Assembly (NCBI GenBank): GCA_024399135.1
Contig: JAKSHY010000007.1
Location: forward strand, 1 to 64,000
Source: Lachnospiraceae bacterium
GTDB lineage: Bacteria; Bacillota; Clostridia; Lachnospirales; Lachnospiraceae
Direction: 5' to 3'
DNA length: 64,000 nucleotides
The position numbers were made by a program, and so were the translations under genes. Positions 8,495 through 17,687 of the stretch are shown here, piece after piece; within the stretch, counting starts at the first letter, position 1, and the number at the start of each line of letters is the position of its first letter. Under the pieces are notes generated by a model. It ran no database searches. It was not told the DNA's origin and saw only the letters and a list, made by a program, of their open reading frames with translations.

Positions 8495-11221
8495 TTATCT
8501 ATTCTGATATGCATCAATAATTTGAAGTTTAATTTCTTCGTTAATTGCATCTATTGGCTCAGGAGCTGGTTTTGCAGTGTAATAGCCCTGAATCAAATCA
8601 ACACCAAGCATAATAACCATATTAAGCTCATCACGAGTTTCAACTCCCTCAGCAACGACCTTAATTTTATTAGCCTTGGCGAATTCAATAGCATTCTTAA
8701 CGAATAGCTGCTTATTTCTGTCTGTATGAATATCTGTTATCAAATATCTGTCAACCTTTATCACCTGTGGCAAATATCTAAGCACATTAACAATGTTAGA
8801 ATGACCAGTTCCGTAATCATCTACGGCTATCATGCTTCCAATCTCGTCAGAAGAAAGTCCTCTCATTATTTCGATTTCTTCATCCTTCAAGGATTCTCCT
8901 TCGGTCAGCTCAATAACAGAATATTTCATATAATCAGAATATTTCTTAGTAAGTGTATTAAGATCCTTATCCTTCAAAAAATGTCCTGGTATTGTATTAA
9001 TGAATACTTTTCTTCCCTTAAATTTTTCGAAATCATGCTGCAAACGTTCGAAAACATTAAAGAATGTAGCATATTCAATATTGTACAGTTTATTATTCTT
9101 TTCTGCTAAATCCAGTATCTCAAGTGGGAAAAGATTTACCTCTTTTGTGGTACGCATTAAAGCTTCATATGCATATATTTCTCCCGTGTGAGCATCAACA
9201 AGCGGTTGAAAGAAATAGTTAAAGAGATTCTTATCCAGTAATAAATCAAATCTGTTCTGTAAATCCTTATCTGTTTTAGTATCTTTGTTCTCGATGGAAC
9301 CATTCGCTTCTTCTTTCTTCGCTGATTCTTCTCTTAAACGATTAAGATACATATCACCATTAGCAAGCTTAATCATGGTGTTTAGCTTATCTTCCCAACC
9401 TGGCGCAAGTCTACAGCTTCCTGTTCTTATTTCTAATGTATAAGGCTTCTTGTTTTTAGCATTATATTCGTTAATTACACTTCCAAATGCATCATTAACT
9501 TCTCTTTGAAGCTTCTCTACTGCCTCCTGGCCCTCTTTTGGTTCAGAAAAATACAGAATTACACAATCCTCATCTGACACCTGAGCTATGACAGTATTTT
9601 TTGATGAAGCTACATTTCTTAGTTCATTTGCCAGGAAAGAAACAACCTCTCGTATCTCTGAGACACCATAATTTTCAAGTATATATTTGTACTTTCCAAT
9701 GTTATATATTTCTACAGATAAGGCTCTCTGATGGTTCACTTCTTCTATTGAGAAATCATCGAACCACTTCTGAAGTCCTATCATATTCATGAATCCGCTT
9801 ATAGGATTCGTAGTTCTTGCAGTCTCCAAATTGTAAGACAGACTCTTGGTTGTAATCTTATTATAAATACCAGAGAATGCCATATTAATTATGGCAGCCA
9901 GTCGATTAATCATACCAATTTTTCGATTAGGCTTTGATGTTTTAACCGCGTAGTATCCAAGCGCCATTGATCCAACATAAACAGAGTTTAAGACGTACAT
10001 ATCTTCATCTAGAACCCAGCTATCAAAATCAGGCACCATATCCTTTGTGCTAAATTCAGAAATATCGATTGGCTTATAATTCCTGTCACAAGCTACGTAC
10101 ACCTGCATTGTTTCAGGATATGAATCACTATATGATAATGAATCAGTAAACAGATGCTCAAAATCTGGATTTAAGCAAAGAGCAGACTTATTAACTATAT
10201 GTTCCTGGAGTTCCTCCCGAAGATTGCCGATATCTGACAGGGTAGCTGCATGATTTATCCAGTTAAACAAATCACTCTCATGCTTTCTTGTTGTATATAT
10301 CTGCTCGAACATTTTGGCATTAAGGAGCCTGTCCTTAATATATTCATCCTTCCTAAAGCATCCGCACGACTCTGTAAGTACAGCTGAATAATCATCAATT
10401 ATCGCACGTGGCTTAGTGTCTGGATCCTTTATTTCATCCAAAAGTTTAATCGTTATATCGACTAAGGAATCTATATTTTCTGCACATGTTGATATTTTAG
10501 GCTCAAAATAGTTAGTAATCTCTATTCCATCATAGCCTGTAACTATAACATCCTCAGGAACTCTGTACCCATTAGCCTTTAATGTCTGTATTGTTCCTAT
10601 AGCCATATCATCATTAGCACATATAAATGCTTTAGGAACTCTTTTTTCTTTAATAATATCCGCAACAACACTTGAAGCCTTTTCACTTTCGAATCCACCG
10701 TAAGCAGTTTTTGATTCATCAAACTGTATATTACAGTCCTCTAACGCCTTCTTAAATACCCCTAATCTGTCCTGTGCTTCTTTCTTTTCTGGTACGCCAT
10801 TAATAAAAAAGAGGTCGTCAGCCTTATGATCTTTTATTACATGCTTTATTAGTGTTTCAAATGTAGATAAGCTTCTTGAATATATTGAATAACAATCCTT
10901 ATGCTTTCCATGTATCATAAACACGGGAACATTATTTTGCTTGGCTTTTTCAACTATTCTTTCAACAACTTCCTCGCTTTGAAAAGCATCTCTGAATATT
11001 ATTAAAGCATCCAGCTTTTCGTACGAAATCGCATCAAAAACGCCGAATGCTCCCTTTTCTGAAGAGTCATCCTCACTAATATTACGAGTACTATTGAAAA
11101 CAATAAGCTTATTGTTTGTTTTTCTTATTTCCTCATATAGTTTTTCTAAATATTTAATTTCAGAATCTATACTAAATGTTGTTGTACAAAATCCAACTAT
11201 ATTTTTTCCCTTTATCATCAA
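8495..11221 (-). CDS. cytosolic LacI-type ligand-binding domain - degenerate GGDEF - EAL protein
   Basis: A 908-residue protein without signal peptide or membrane helix. Residues about 5-290 resemble the sugar-binding core of LacI/GalR regulators (Peripla_BP_3; AFICANDDMAIGTIQTLKANG), with no helix-turn-helix. A middle region is followed by a GGDEF-like domain whose signature reads SDEDC, so it is probably catalytically dead. The C-terminal EAL domain keeps EAL (686-688), Asn742, ELTE (771-774), DDYGTG (from 801), Lys822, Glu858 and Gln878, so c-di-GMP phosphodiesterase activity is likely. A cytosolic ligand probably controls it. It sits just upstream of pseF/pseG and may tie surface glycosylation or motility to c-di-GMP. 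Confidence 0.85.
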   Translation of the reverse strand: MMIKGKNIVGFCTTTFSIDSEIKYLEKLYEEIRKTNNKLIVFNSTRNISEDDSSEKGAFGVFDAISYEKLDALIIFRDAFQSEEVVERIVEKAKQNNVPVFMIHGKHKDCYSIYSRSLSTFETLIKHVIKDHKADDLFFINGVPEKKEAQDRLGVFKKALEDCNIQFDESKTAYGGFESEKASSVVADIIKEKRVPKAFICANDDMAIGTIQTLKANGYRVPEDVIVTGYDGIEITNYFEPKISTCAENIDSLVDITIKLLDEIKDPDTKPRAIIDDYSAVLTESCGCFRKDEYIKDRLLNAKMFEQIYTTRKHESDLFNWINHAATLSDIGNLREELQEHIVNKSALCLNPDFEHLFTDSLSYSDSYPETMQVYVACDRNYKPIDISEFSTKDMVPDFDSWVLDEDMYVLNSVYVGSMALGYYAVKTSKPNRKIGMINRLAAIINMAFSGIYNKITTKSLSYNLETARTTNPISGFMNMIGLQKWFDDFSIEEVNHQRALSVEIYNIGKYKYILENYGVSEIREVVSFLANELRNVASSKNTVIAQVSDEDCVILYFSEPKEGQEAVEKLQREVNDAFGSVINEYNAKNKKPYTLEIRTGSCRLAPGWEDKLNTMIKLANGDMYLNRLREESAKKEEANGSIENKDTKTDKDLQNRFDLLLDKNLFNYFFQPLVDAHTGEIYAYEALMRTTKEVNLFPLEILDLAEKNNKLYNIEYATFFNVFERLQHDFEKFKGRKVFINTIPGHFLKDKDLNTLTKKYSDYMKYSVIELTEGESLKDEEIEIMRGLSSDEIGSMIAVDDYGTGHSNIVNVLRYLPQVIKVDRYLITDIHTDRNKQLFVKNAIEFAKANKIKVVAEGVETRDELNMVIMLGVDLIQGYYTAKPAPEPIDAINEEIKLQIIDAYQNR

Positions 11222-11248
11222 TGCACCCCGCTGTTTATAGACCCCCTC

Positions 11249-11758
11249 TTATCTTACCATATCATCGGTCTTACTACTATCCTTTTTGACCTTATTTCTA
11301 ATGCGAAGCTCCTTAAAAAAACTCTGTAGTATTTCGGTACATTCCTCTTTTAAAACATCATAAACTGTTTCAACCTGATGATTAAATTTTGGTTCATTCA
11401 GCATGTTAAATATCGAACCGGCACAGCCTGCTTTAGGATTCATAGCTCCTATGAAAACCTTGTCCATTCTTGACTGCACTATCGCTCCCGAACACATCTG
11501 ACAAGGCTCCAAGGTTACATACATGGTGCATCCTTCAAGCCTCCAGTCTCCCATAACTTTACTTGCCTTCTTAATCGCTGTTATCTCTGCATGTGAAAGT
11601 GTATTTTTGTCCGTATTTCTTCTATTATATCCTCGTCCTATAATCTTTCCTTCATAGACGATTACGCATCCTATCGGAACCTCTCCAAGCTTATACGCTT
11701 TCTTGGCTTCCTTCAATGCACTTTTCATATATTTTTCTTCTTCTGTGTATTTTCTCAC
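11249..11758 (-). CDS. tadA: tRNA-specific adenosine deaminase
   Basis: A 169-residue zinc deaminase that converts A34 to inosine in tRNA-Arg(ACG). The catalytic HAE motif is at 57-59 and the PCQMC zinc ligands (Cys86, Cys89) follow. The family core ends at about residue 150, and a short basic tail (RNKVKKDSSKTDD) extends it. The start overlaps the stop of the radical-SAM gene by one base. The sensor-EAL gene follows 27 bases after its stop. Confidence 0.93.
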   Translation of the reverse strand: MRKYTEEEKYMKSALKEAKKAYKLGEVPIGCVIVYEGKIIGRGYNRRNTDKNTLSHAEITAIKKASKVMGDWRLEGCTMYVTLEPCQMCSGAIVQSRMDKVFIGAMNPKAGCAGSIFNMLNEPKFNHQVETVYDVLKEECTEILQSFFKELRIRNKVKKDSSKTDDMVR

Positions 11759-12447
11759 TAATCAATTCCTCTAAGTTCAATGTTTATTCCTTTAATTTCC
11801 TGTATCAGACTTAAAATCTCTTCCTTGGAATAAGAGGAAAATCTCTTTTCTAAAACATTTTCTGATTCGACATAAGACTGAATATACCATTTAGGACAGC
11901 CTTTTATCCATTCAGCTGTCTTTTCTATATCCTCTTTTTCATGAAGTTCACGAACCAGCGTAGTTCTAAATTCATATTCAATATTTGATGACTTTAATAT
12001 TTCAACTGATCTTTCTATATCTTTTAACTGCTCAGCATTACATTCTGCACTAACTATATATTTTTCTTTGGAATTCTTGATATCCATCGCAACATAATCT
12101 ATGAGCTTTTCTTTAATAAGCGGATCAAGCATTCCAGGATTGGTTCCGTTCGTATCAAGTTTAATTTTATATCCCATTTCACGTATTTTTCTTATAAAAT
12201 CTGAAAGATCTGTATTAATTGTTGGTTCTCCACCCGTAATACATACGCCTTCAAGCACATTTTTTCTTTTTTCAAGATGCTCCAGCACTGTTTCTTCACT
12301 GATGCTTTCATAGCTATCAATATTAGTTATCAGATGGCCATTATGGCAGAACGGGCAACGAAAATTACAGCCACCTGTAAAAACGGTGGCTGCTACCTTT
12401 CCTGGATAATCTAACAATGTTGTCTTAGTCAATCCAAGTATTATCAT
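11758..12447 (-). CDS. anaerobic ribonucleotide reductase activating protein-like radical SAM enzyme
   Basis: A 229-residue radical SAM protein. The CxxxCxxC cluster motif is CNFRCPFC (Cys27, Cys31, Cys34), in the frame TKTTLLDYPGKVAATVFTGG typical of NrdG-like activases. GGEPT (about 72-76) is the SAM-binding segment. Such enzymes install a glycyl radical on anaerobic NrdD or a related partner. No glycyl-radical enzyme lies nearby, so the target is unknown. It ends next to tadA (one-base overlap) and begins 3 bases after the PucR-type regulator stops. Confidence 0.85.
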   Translation of the reverse strand: MIILGLTKTTLLDYPGKVAATVFTGGCNFRCPFCHNGHLITNIDSYESISEETVLEHLEKRKNVLEGVCITGGEPTINTDLSDFIRKIREMGYKIKLDTNGTNPGMLDPLIKEKLIDYVAMDIKNSKEKYIVSAECNAEQLKDIERSVEILKSSNIEYEFRTTLVRELHEKEDIEKTAEWIKGCPKWYIQSYVESENVLEKRFSSYSKEEILSLIQEIKGINIELRGID

Positions 12448-12450
12448 TTA

Positions 12451-13536
12451 TTAATTCTCCGACTCTAAGTATCTCATATAATTATATACCATCATAGCTA
12501 TCATGAAGGTCAACGCATCATCAAATACCCTTACATCAAGTCCTGTTATTGTCTTTAATTTTTCTACTCTGTATACCAGAGTATTTCTGTGAATAAACAT
12601 CTGTCTTGAGGTTTCAGATACATTCAGGTTATTTTCGAAGAACTTATATACAGTTGATACAATCTCTTCATCAAATGTCGACGGATCATTCTCCTTAAAT
12701 ATTTCCTCTATAAACATCTGGCATAAATTCACAGGAAGCTGATATATTAGTCTTCCTATTCCAAGACTGCTATAAGAATTAACTTTTCTTTCAGCGTAGA
12801 AGATTTTTCCTACATCTACACTCATCATGGCTTCTTTATAAGACTTGGATACATCCTTCAGTTCATTCACAACTGTACCATAGCCAACTCGTACGTTTAC
12901 CATAGCCTCGGCGTTTATCGTATCAACTATAGACTCTGCAATGCCTTTAATCTCATCAGCATTGTAATTATTGTCAAGTGATTTAATAAGAATTACATTT
13001 TCTTCATCTACAGCAGTTACGAAATCACCAGCCTGAGTACTAAACATACCCTTTAGCAATTCCGAAACAATACTATCCTTTTCGCCAAGAGTTTCTACTA
13101 TATATACTACTCTTGGACATGACACTTCTATTCTAAGCTTCTTAGCCTTGTTATACACATCAACTAAAAGCAAATTATCCATAAGTAAGCTTTGGAAGAA
13201 TGTATTTTTGTCATACTTTTCTTTATAAGCACTCAAAAGAAGTTTAAGCTGACTTACTGCTATTCTTCCAACTGTATATGCATTATCAGTATCACCCGTA
13301 ACTGCTATTACATATGCAAGTTCTAAATCATCGTAGACTTTTAATAGGTGATTATTTCCAATAACCTGACTATCTGCAGGAGATCCAATAAAGCTCATCA
13401 TAACCTCTTTATCGACATCCCTGTTATTCCCTACTGATATAAGCTCCATACCATCGGCATCATACACTGACATATCAGTCTTAGTAATTGAATATAGTTC
13501 CTCAATACAGTTTTTCAGTATTACCGAAGAAACCAT
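12451..13536 (-). CDS. PucR/CdaR-family transcriptional regulator
   Basis: A 361-residue regulator. The N-terminus (about 1-130) resembles a sugar-diacid recognition or small-ligand sensor domain (YSITKTDMSVYDADGMELISVG), followed by a GGDEF-like CdaR middle domain. The C-terminus is the PucR helix-turn-helix: FFENNLNVSETSRQMFIHRN, then TLVYRVEKLKTITGLDVR. This organisation is known for regulators of sugar-acid and carbohydrate uptake. It has a good GGGAGGAA ribosome binding site and lies 64 bases downstream of the ABC ATPase gene, separated from it by a terminator. Its ligand is unknown. It should not be confused with the c-di-AMP regulator of the same name. Confidence 0.85.
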   Translation of the reverse strand: MVSSVILKNCIEELYSITKTDMSVYDADGMELISVGNNRDVDKEVMMSFIGSPADSQVIGNNHLLKVYDDLELAYVIAVTGDTDNAYTVGRIAVSQLKLLLSAYKEKYDKNTFFQSLLMDNLLLVDVYNKAKKLRIEVSCPRVVYIVETLGEKDSIVSELLKGMFSTQAGDFVTAVDEENVILIKSLDNNYNADEIKGIAESIVDTINAEAMVNVRVGYGTVVNELKDVSKSYKEAMMSVDVGKIFYAERKVNSYSSLGIGRLIYQLPVNLCQMFIEEIFKENDPSTFDEEIVSTVYKFFENNLNVSETSRQMFIHRNTLVYRVEKLKTITGLDVRVFDDALTFMIAMMVYNYMRYLESEN

Positions 13537-13555
13537 AAATTCCTCCCTGTTTTAA

Positions 13556-13582
13556 AAAAGGGTACCTCATACTGAGGTACCC
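13556..13582 (-). terminator. intrinsic terminator of the ABC ATPase gene
   Basis: A perfect 10-bp stem (GGGTACCTCA / TGAGGTACCC, 3-nt loop) is followed on the minus strand by a TTTTTT run. It lies 18 bases beyond the stop of the ABC ATPase gene and just upstream of the PucR-type gene, so it separates the two units or allows partial read-through. Confidence 0.9.
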
Positions 13583-13600
13583 TCACATCTTTTAATAATT

Positions 13601-14710
13601 CTAGTTAGTAATAACCATTTCTGTTTCCTTATCGAAAACATGAATCTTCTCTACGTCGAATGCGAACTTAACTGTATCGCCAGGACGAGCTGTTGTACGA
13701 GAGTCAACTCTAGCTGTGATAGGGAACTCAGCCAAATCAAAGTATAAGTAAACTTCTGCACCTAATAATTCGTAAACCTTAATCTGTGATTCGAATACGC
13801 ACTTAGATGTCTCAATGAACATTTCTGAATCATATACATCTTCTGGACGAATACCAAATGTAACTGTCTTTCCGATATATCCGCCTTCTGAAAGCTTCTT
13901 AGACTTAGCTGGAGGAAGTGGAATGCTCTTTCCAGCAACCTTTAATGAAACATTTTCGCCTTCTCCTTCAACTACAGCATCAAGGAAGTTCATCTGAGGA
14001 GATCCCATGAATCCTGCAACGAATAAGTTAGCTGGCTTCTCATATAAGTTCTGAGGTGTATCAACCTGCTGGATAACACCATCCTTCATAACTACGATTC
14101 TATCACCAAGTGTCATAGCTTCTGTCTGGTCATGTGTAACGTAGATGATGGTTGTACCTAATCTCTGGTGTAACTTAGCGATCTCAATTCTCATCTGTAC
14201 ACGTAACTTAGCATCCAAGTTAGATAAAGGCTCATCCATAAGGAATACCTTAGGATTACGAACGATAGCACGTCCCATAGCAACTCTCTGTCTCTGACCA
14301 CCTGATAAAGCCTTAGGCTTACGATCTAATAACTGAGTTAAGTCAAGAATCTTGGCAGCTTCCTTAACCATCTTATCGATTTCATCCTTAGGAACCTTAC
14401 GAAGCTTAAGACCAAATGCCATGTTGTCATATACTGACATATGTGGATACAAAGCGTAGTTCTGGAATACCATCGCGATATCTCTATCCTTAGGCTCAAC
14501 ATCGTTAACTACTCTGTCACCAATCTTTAATTCACCAGATGAAATATCTTCCAAACCAGCGATCATACGAAGTGTTGTTGACTTACCACAACCAGAAGGT
14601 CCTACGAAAATGATGAACTCCTGATCTTCAATTTCCAAATTAAAATCTTTTACTGCTTCGAATCCGTTAGGATAAACTTTGCAGATGTTTTTTAATGATA
14701 AACTAGCCAT
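13601..14710 (-). CDS. sugar ABC transporter ATP-binding protein, MsmX/UgpC type
   Basis: A 369-residue ATPase of the carbohydrate uptake (CUT1) class. Walker A GPSGCGKST is at 37-45, the LSGGQ signature at 135-139, Walker B VFLMDE at 155-160 and the switch histidine in YVTHDQTEAM. A C-terminal TOBE/OB region runs from about 235. The start has a strong AAGGAGG ribosome binding site. No permease or binding protein is nearby, as usual for the shared MsmX-type ATPases that energise several sugar transporters. It is a single-gene unit bounded by terminators on both sides. Confidence 0.95.
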   Translation of the reverse strand: MASLSLKNICKVYPNGFEAVKDFNLEIEDQEFIIFVGPSGCGKSTTLRMIAGLEDISSGELKIGDRVVNDVEPKDRDIAMVFQNYALYPHMSVYDNMAFGLKLRKVPKDEIDKMVKEAAKILDLTQLLDRKPKALSGGQRQRVAMGRAIVRNPKVFLMDEPLSNLDAKLRVQMRIEIAKLHQRLGTTIIYVTHDQTEAMTLGDRIVVMKDGVIQQVDTPQNLYEKPANLFVAGFMGSPQMNFLDAVVEGEGENVSLKVAGKSIPLPPAKSKKLSEGGYIGKTVTFGIRPEDVYDSEMFIETSKCVFESQIKVYELLGAEVYLYFDLAEFPITARVDSRTTARPGDTVKFAFDVEKIHVFDKETEMVITN

Positions 14711-14760
14711 TGTTTTTCCTCCTTAAATTAGCTAAAGCTCTCAACACATATGAGTATACA

Positions 14761-14792
14761 AAAAAATAGTGGCATATGCTATGCCACTATTT
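14761..14792 (-). terminator. strong intrinsic terminator after the diguanylate cyclase gene
   Basis: A perfect 13-bp stem (AAATAGTGGCATA / TATGCCACTATTT, 3-nt loop) with a TTTTTT run on the minus strand closes the GNAT-YesL-diguanylate cyclase unit. The near-symmetric A/T flanks mean it could act in both directions. The 120-base gap 14711-14830 holds this hairpin and presumably the ABC ATPase promoter, which I could not place confidently. Confidence 0.92.
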
Positions 14793-14830
14793 CACAAAAA
14801 ATTTTCAATCCAATATACAAATTGTCCAAG

Positions 14831-16384
14831 TTAACATTCAATAGGTGTTTCTTCCTTACGCTCAATGTCAATTGTATGAGCATCAGCATAAGCAACTTCC
14901 TCTGGTGTACGGTCTCTGTCATCTACGAAAGATAGCTGATTCTTACCTCTCTTCTTAGACTTATATACCGCAGCGTCGGCTGACTTGTATAATGACTCAA
15001 AGTCAGTACCATGATCTGGGAATACAGCAGCACCGATACTTGCTGTTACAGAATACTTAACATAGTCACCAACCTGGAAATGTCTGAAGAAGTAAATTAG
15101 CTTCTGCGCTTCTCTTAAACAGTTCTGCTCTTCCTTAAGGTTCTTAAGGAATACCATGAACTCATCTCCACCTGTACGACCTATGATATCTGATACTCTG
15201 AAGTTGATACCTATATGTCTTCCTAATTCTCTTAATACTTCATCACCGAACGAATGTCCCATCGTATCATTGATTTTCTTAAAGTTATCAATATCGATAA
15301 TGAACAGCATGCCCAGAGAACCTGGATTATCTGCCATATATTCTTTGATTTCTCTTTCAGTTGCAAGCTTGTTCTTAAGACCAGTAAGCTGATCCGTATC
15401 AGCCTTATCCTTCAATGTCTCTGTATCCTTAGTAGACACGAATAACTCTACTATATTAATTATAGTAACAACTAATGCAAAGAGAATAACTACTAATGTA
15501 ATCCACGATAACTTATTAATAATATCGCCGGATTCCTTAGTCTCAAATTCATTAACAACATTCTGATCATATACAGTAACGAGATTCTGTCCTGTTCCGA
15601 TGATTGGTGTAAAGTTAGATACATATTCACCACCGTCAACCATGAAACTAAAATCTCCACTGCTCTGAGCCTGAACCTTAGTCTTAACTCTTCTCATATT
15701 AGCAGCATTGTTGCCAGAGGTTATTAATGCATCCCACAAATCTGCTCCAGGAGCATATGCGGAATTATCAAATGTAGTTGCAGATATAATACCTTCTCTG
15801 TCTGTTATGAATACATATGAAGACTTCTCAAAGCCTTCTTCCATTCTGACATTCTTCTTAATCGTAGAAGTGTCCATAGGATAATAAATCAATAAGTACT
15901 CATCACCTTCACCAACAGGAATTTTAATGATAAGTGAAGAAGTTCCATTAATTTCATTATCACTTACGAATCTATATCTGTACGCGCTTGTTTCGAACAG
16001 TTCCTCGAAATACGAAAACTTATCAATCTTAACCGTAGCGCCTGTATTACTAAGTCCTGTTCCAGAAGAGCTTGCCAAAATAACAGAAGTTGCATCAGAA
16101 TTAGAAACGATGGATGACATCATATTAACCTTAACCTCATCCTTCATATCGTAATCTGAAAGGAGCCCGGCAACTACTAACCCTGTAGCTTCTGACTTCT
16201 GTACAGACTGGCTTATCATATTCGCATAATTCTTGGCAGTTTCCGTAAGTCTTCCCACATACGACTTACCCGTCTCCTGCTTAATATTAGCAGTGAAGCT
16301 GGCGAACATGAATACCAGGATTATAGTGAATACTCCAACCGGAAGCACCCATTGAACAAAGAACTTTTTCCATTCAGCCTTCAT
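14831..16384 (-). CDS. membrane-bound diguanylate cyclase with extracytoplasmic sensor
   Basis: A 517-residue protein that probably makes c-di-GMP. A membrane helix at about 11-31 is followed by an extracytoplasmic CACHE-like sensor domain (about 32-288) and a second helix at 291-315. The GGDEF domain starts near DQLTGLKNK (331). The active-site motif GGDEF is intact at 405-409, and the inhibitory I-site RVSD lies five residues before it (396-399), so product feedback is expected. It is the last gene of the GNAT-YesL unit, starting 5 bases after the YesL-like gene stops. The signal sensed is unknown. Confidence 0.93.
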   Translation of the reverse strand: MKAEWKKFFVQWVLPVGVFTIILVFMFASFTANIKQETGKSYVGRLTETAKNYANMISQSVQKSEATGLVVAGLLSDYDMKDEVKVNMMSSIVSNSDATSVILASSSGTGLSNTGATVKIDKFSYFEELFETSAYRYRFVSDNEINGTSSLIIKIPVGEGDEYLLIYYPMDTSTIKKNVRMEEGFEKSSYVFITDREGIISATTFDNSAYAPGADLWDALITSGNNAANMRRVKTKVQAQSSGDFSFMVDGGEYVSNFTPIIGTGQNLVTVYDQNVVNEFETKESGDIINKLSWITLVVILFALVVTIINIVELFVSTKDTETLKDKADTDQLTGLKNKLATEREIKEYMADNPGSLGMLFIIDIDNFKKINDTMGHSFGDEVLRELGRHIGINFRVSDIIGRTGGDEFMVFLKNLKEEQNCLREAQKLIYFFRHFQVGDYVKYSVTASIGAAVFPDHGTDFESLYKSADAAVYKSKKRGKNQLSFVDDRDRTPEEVAYADAHTIDIERKEETPIEC

Positions 16385-16389
16385 TCTCT

Positions 16390-17133
16390 CTATCCCTCAC
16401 CTATATTATCATCATTTTCCTCAGATAAAGAAGATGCTGAATCCTCTATCATTTCTGTATCAGTTCCTTCTATTTCTTCTATAGGAGATACTGTCCAGTC
16501 ATCAGCATTCTTTTCCTCAGAATCAGGTTCTAATTTCTTAAATGGTTTATTATATAATATTGCACATAAAAATACCGGGCCCGAAAGACCAAAGCAAAAA
16601 TCAATCGGAAGTATTTGTGGTGCATAAAAAACGATAACAATCGGAATTGCCCAGCAAATCATTGAAATTATGGTCTTAGGCCATATCATAAGACTTACCA
16701 GCGCCGAATTCTTTATTGTAACCTTAACCGGATTATCAAACTTCGCTAACAATGGGAATGTGTACAATGACAATGCAAATACCAAAAATCCCATAGCCAG
16801 AAGAGCTGTTCTAAACCAGTCTGGATAGTTCGCTTCTGTATGGCCAAGAATCCATAAATCAAGTCCGAACAATCCTATAACAACTACCTCAATGAGCCAG
16901 ATGATAGTAGCCTGCTTAAAGTTTTCTTTAAACGACTTAAAAAACATTCTGGTAATATAATTTTCCTCATTGCGGACAATCTTTAAACACACATAATGTA
17001 ATGCCGTCATGGACGCACCGATAGTAAAAATAGGAATACAGCACAAAAGTGCTAAAAAATTTACTATCATCAAATCTGCCACCTTGGTTAACCCAACCAT
17101 AAATGGACTATCCAGATTAAAAAACTTAGACAT
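16390..17133 (-). CDS. YesL/DUF624 family membrane protein
   Basis: A 247-residue protein with about five membrane helices. The N-terminus (NLDSPFMVGLTKVADLMIVN, then LLCCIPIFTIGASMTALHY) is characteristic of the YesL/DUF624 family, often found with sugar ABC transporters in Firmicutes. The hydrophilic, acidic C-terminal tail (about 205-247) is lineage-specific. Function is not established. It lies between the GNAT and diguanylate cyclase genes in one operon. Confidence 0.85.
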   Translation of the reverse strand: MSKFFNLDSPFMVGLTKVADLMIVNFLALLCCIPIFTIGASMTALHYVCLKIVRNEENYITRMFFKSFKENFKQATIIWLIEVVVIGLFGLDLWILGHTEANYPDWFRTALLAMGFLVFALSLYTFPLLAKFDNPVKVTIKNSALVSLMIWPKTIISMICWAIPIVIVFYAPQILPIDFCFGLSGPVFLCAILYNKPFKKLEPDSEEKNADDWTVSPIEEIEGTDTEMIEDSASSLSEENDDNIGEG

Positions 17134-17143
17134 TACAATTTCC

Positions 17144-17605
17144 TCAAAACGTATATTTCATAGGAGTGTAAATAATTCCGTCCTGTGTCACTTCACTCGC
17201 CATATCCAAAAATCCCATTTTATGATAAAAATCATAAGCGTATGGAGCTGCATTGACAGTTAAAAAATCCTGATGAAGCTTAAGCTTCGCATAATCAACC
17301 AGTTCACTAATCAGTTTTCTGCCAATTCCCTTATTGTGATACTTACTATCTACGAATAGAAGTGATATATGACTCATACTTCTTAGAGCGATGACACCGA
17401 TCAATTTCGTACCATCATAACTTCCAATCACCTGAAAAGTACCATTCTCACTCATTCTTTTCAGAGTATTGTCACTAATAAACTCTCTAAAATGTCTGAC
17501 GCCTTCCGGGGTAAAATACGATGCATCAAATTCTAAAAACGTCCTATATGCCAATGACATGGCATCTTCCCACTCATCAGCATCTATAAATCTTACATCA
17601 TACAT
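17144..17605 (-). CDS. GNAT family N-acetyltransferase
   Basis: A 153-residue acetyl-CoA-dependent acetyltransferase. The core acetyl-CoA-binding strand-loop reads LFVDSKYHNKGIGRKLI, the Q/RxxGxG/A-type motif A. A C-terminal NAAPYAYDFYHKMGF matches motif B. The substrate is unknown. It is the first gene after promoter 17646-17674 and begins the unit that ends with the diguanylate cyclase. Confidence 0.9.
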   Translation of the reverse strand: MYDVRFIDADEWEDAMSLAYRTFLEFDASYFTPEGVRHFREFISDNTLKRMSENGTFQVIGSYDGTKLIGVIALRSMSHISLLFVDSKYHNKGIGRKLISELVDYAKLKLHQDFLTVNAAPYAYDFYHKMGFLDMASEVTQDGIIYTPMKYTF

Positions 17606-17645
17606 ATCTAATCTATAAATCTACCCACTACGAATATTCTATATC

Positions 17646-17674
17646 ATTATAGCACCAATTTTTCGTTACTACAA
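17646..17674 (-). promoter_or_regulatory. sigma-A type promoter for the GNAT operon
   Basis: On the minus strand TTGTAG (-35) is separated by exactly 17 bases from a consensus TATAAT (-10), about 40 bases upstream of the GNAT start. It lies in the only gap between the 20-gene polysaccharide run and the GNAT unit. Confidence 0.7.
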
Positions 17675-17687
17675 TAAAAAAATATGA

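Noticed and set aside
12451-13536. Naming the PucR-type regulator as the c-di-AMP regulator CdaR
   Set aside because: It has a PucR helix-turn-helix and no YbbR domains; the YbbR protein is at 42475-43746.
14711-14830. Riboswitch in front of the ABC ATPase gene
   Set aside because: The only structure is the terminator hairpin of the preceding unit; no conserved riboswitch core was seen.
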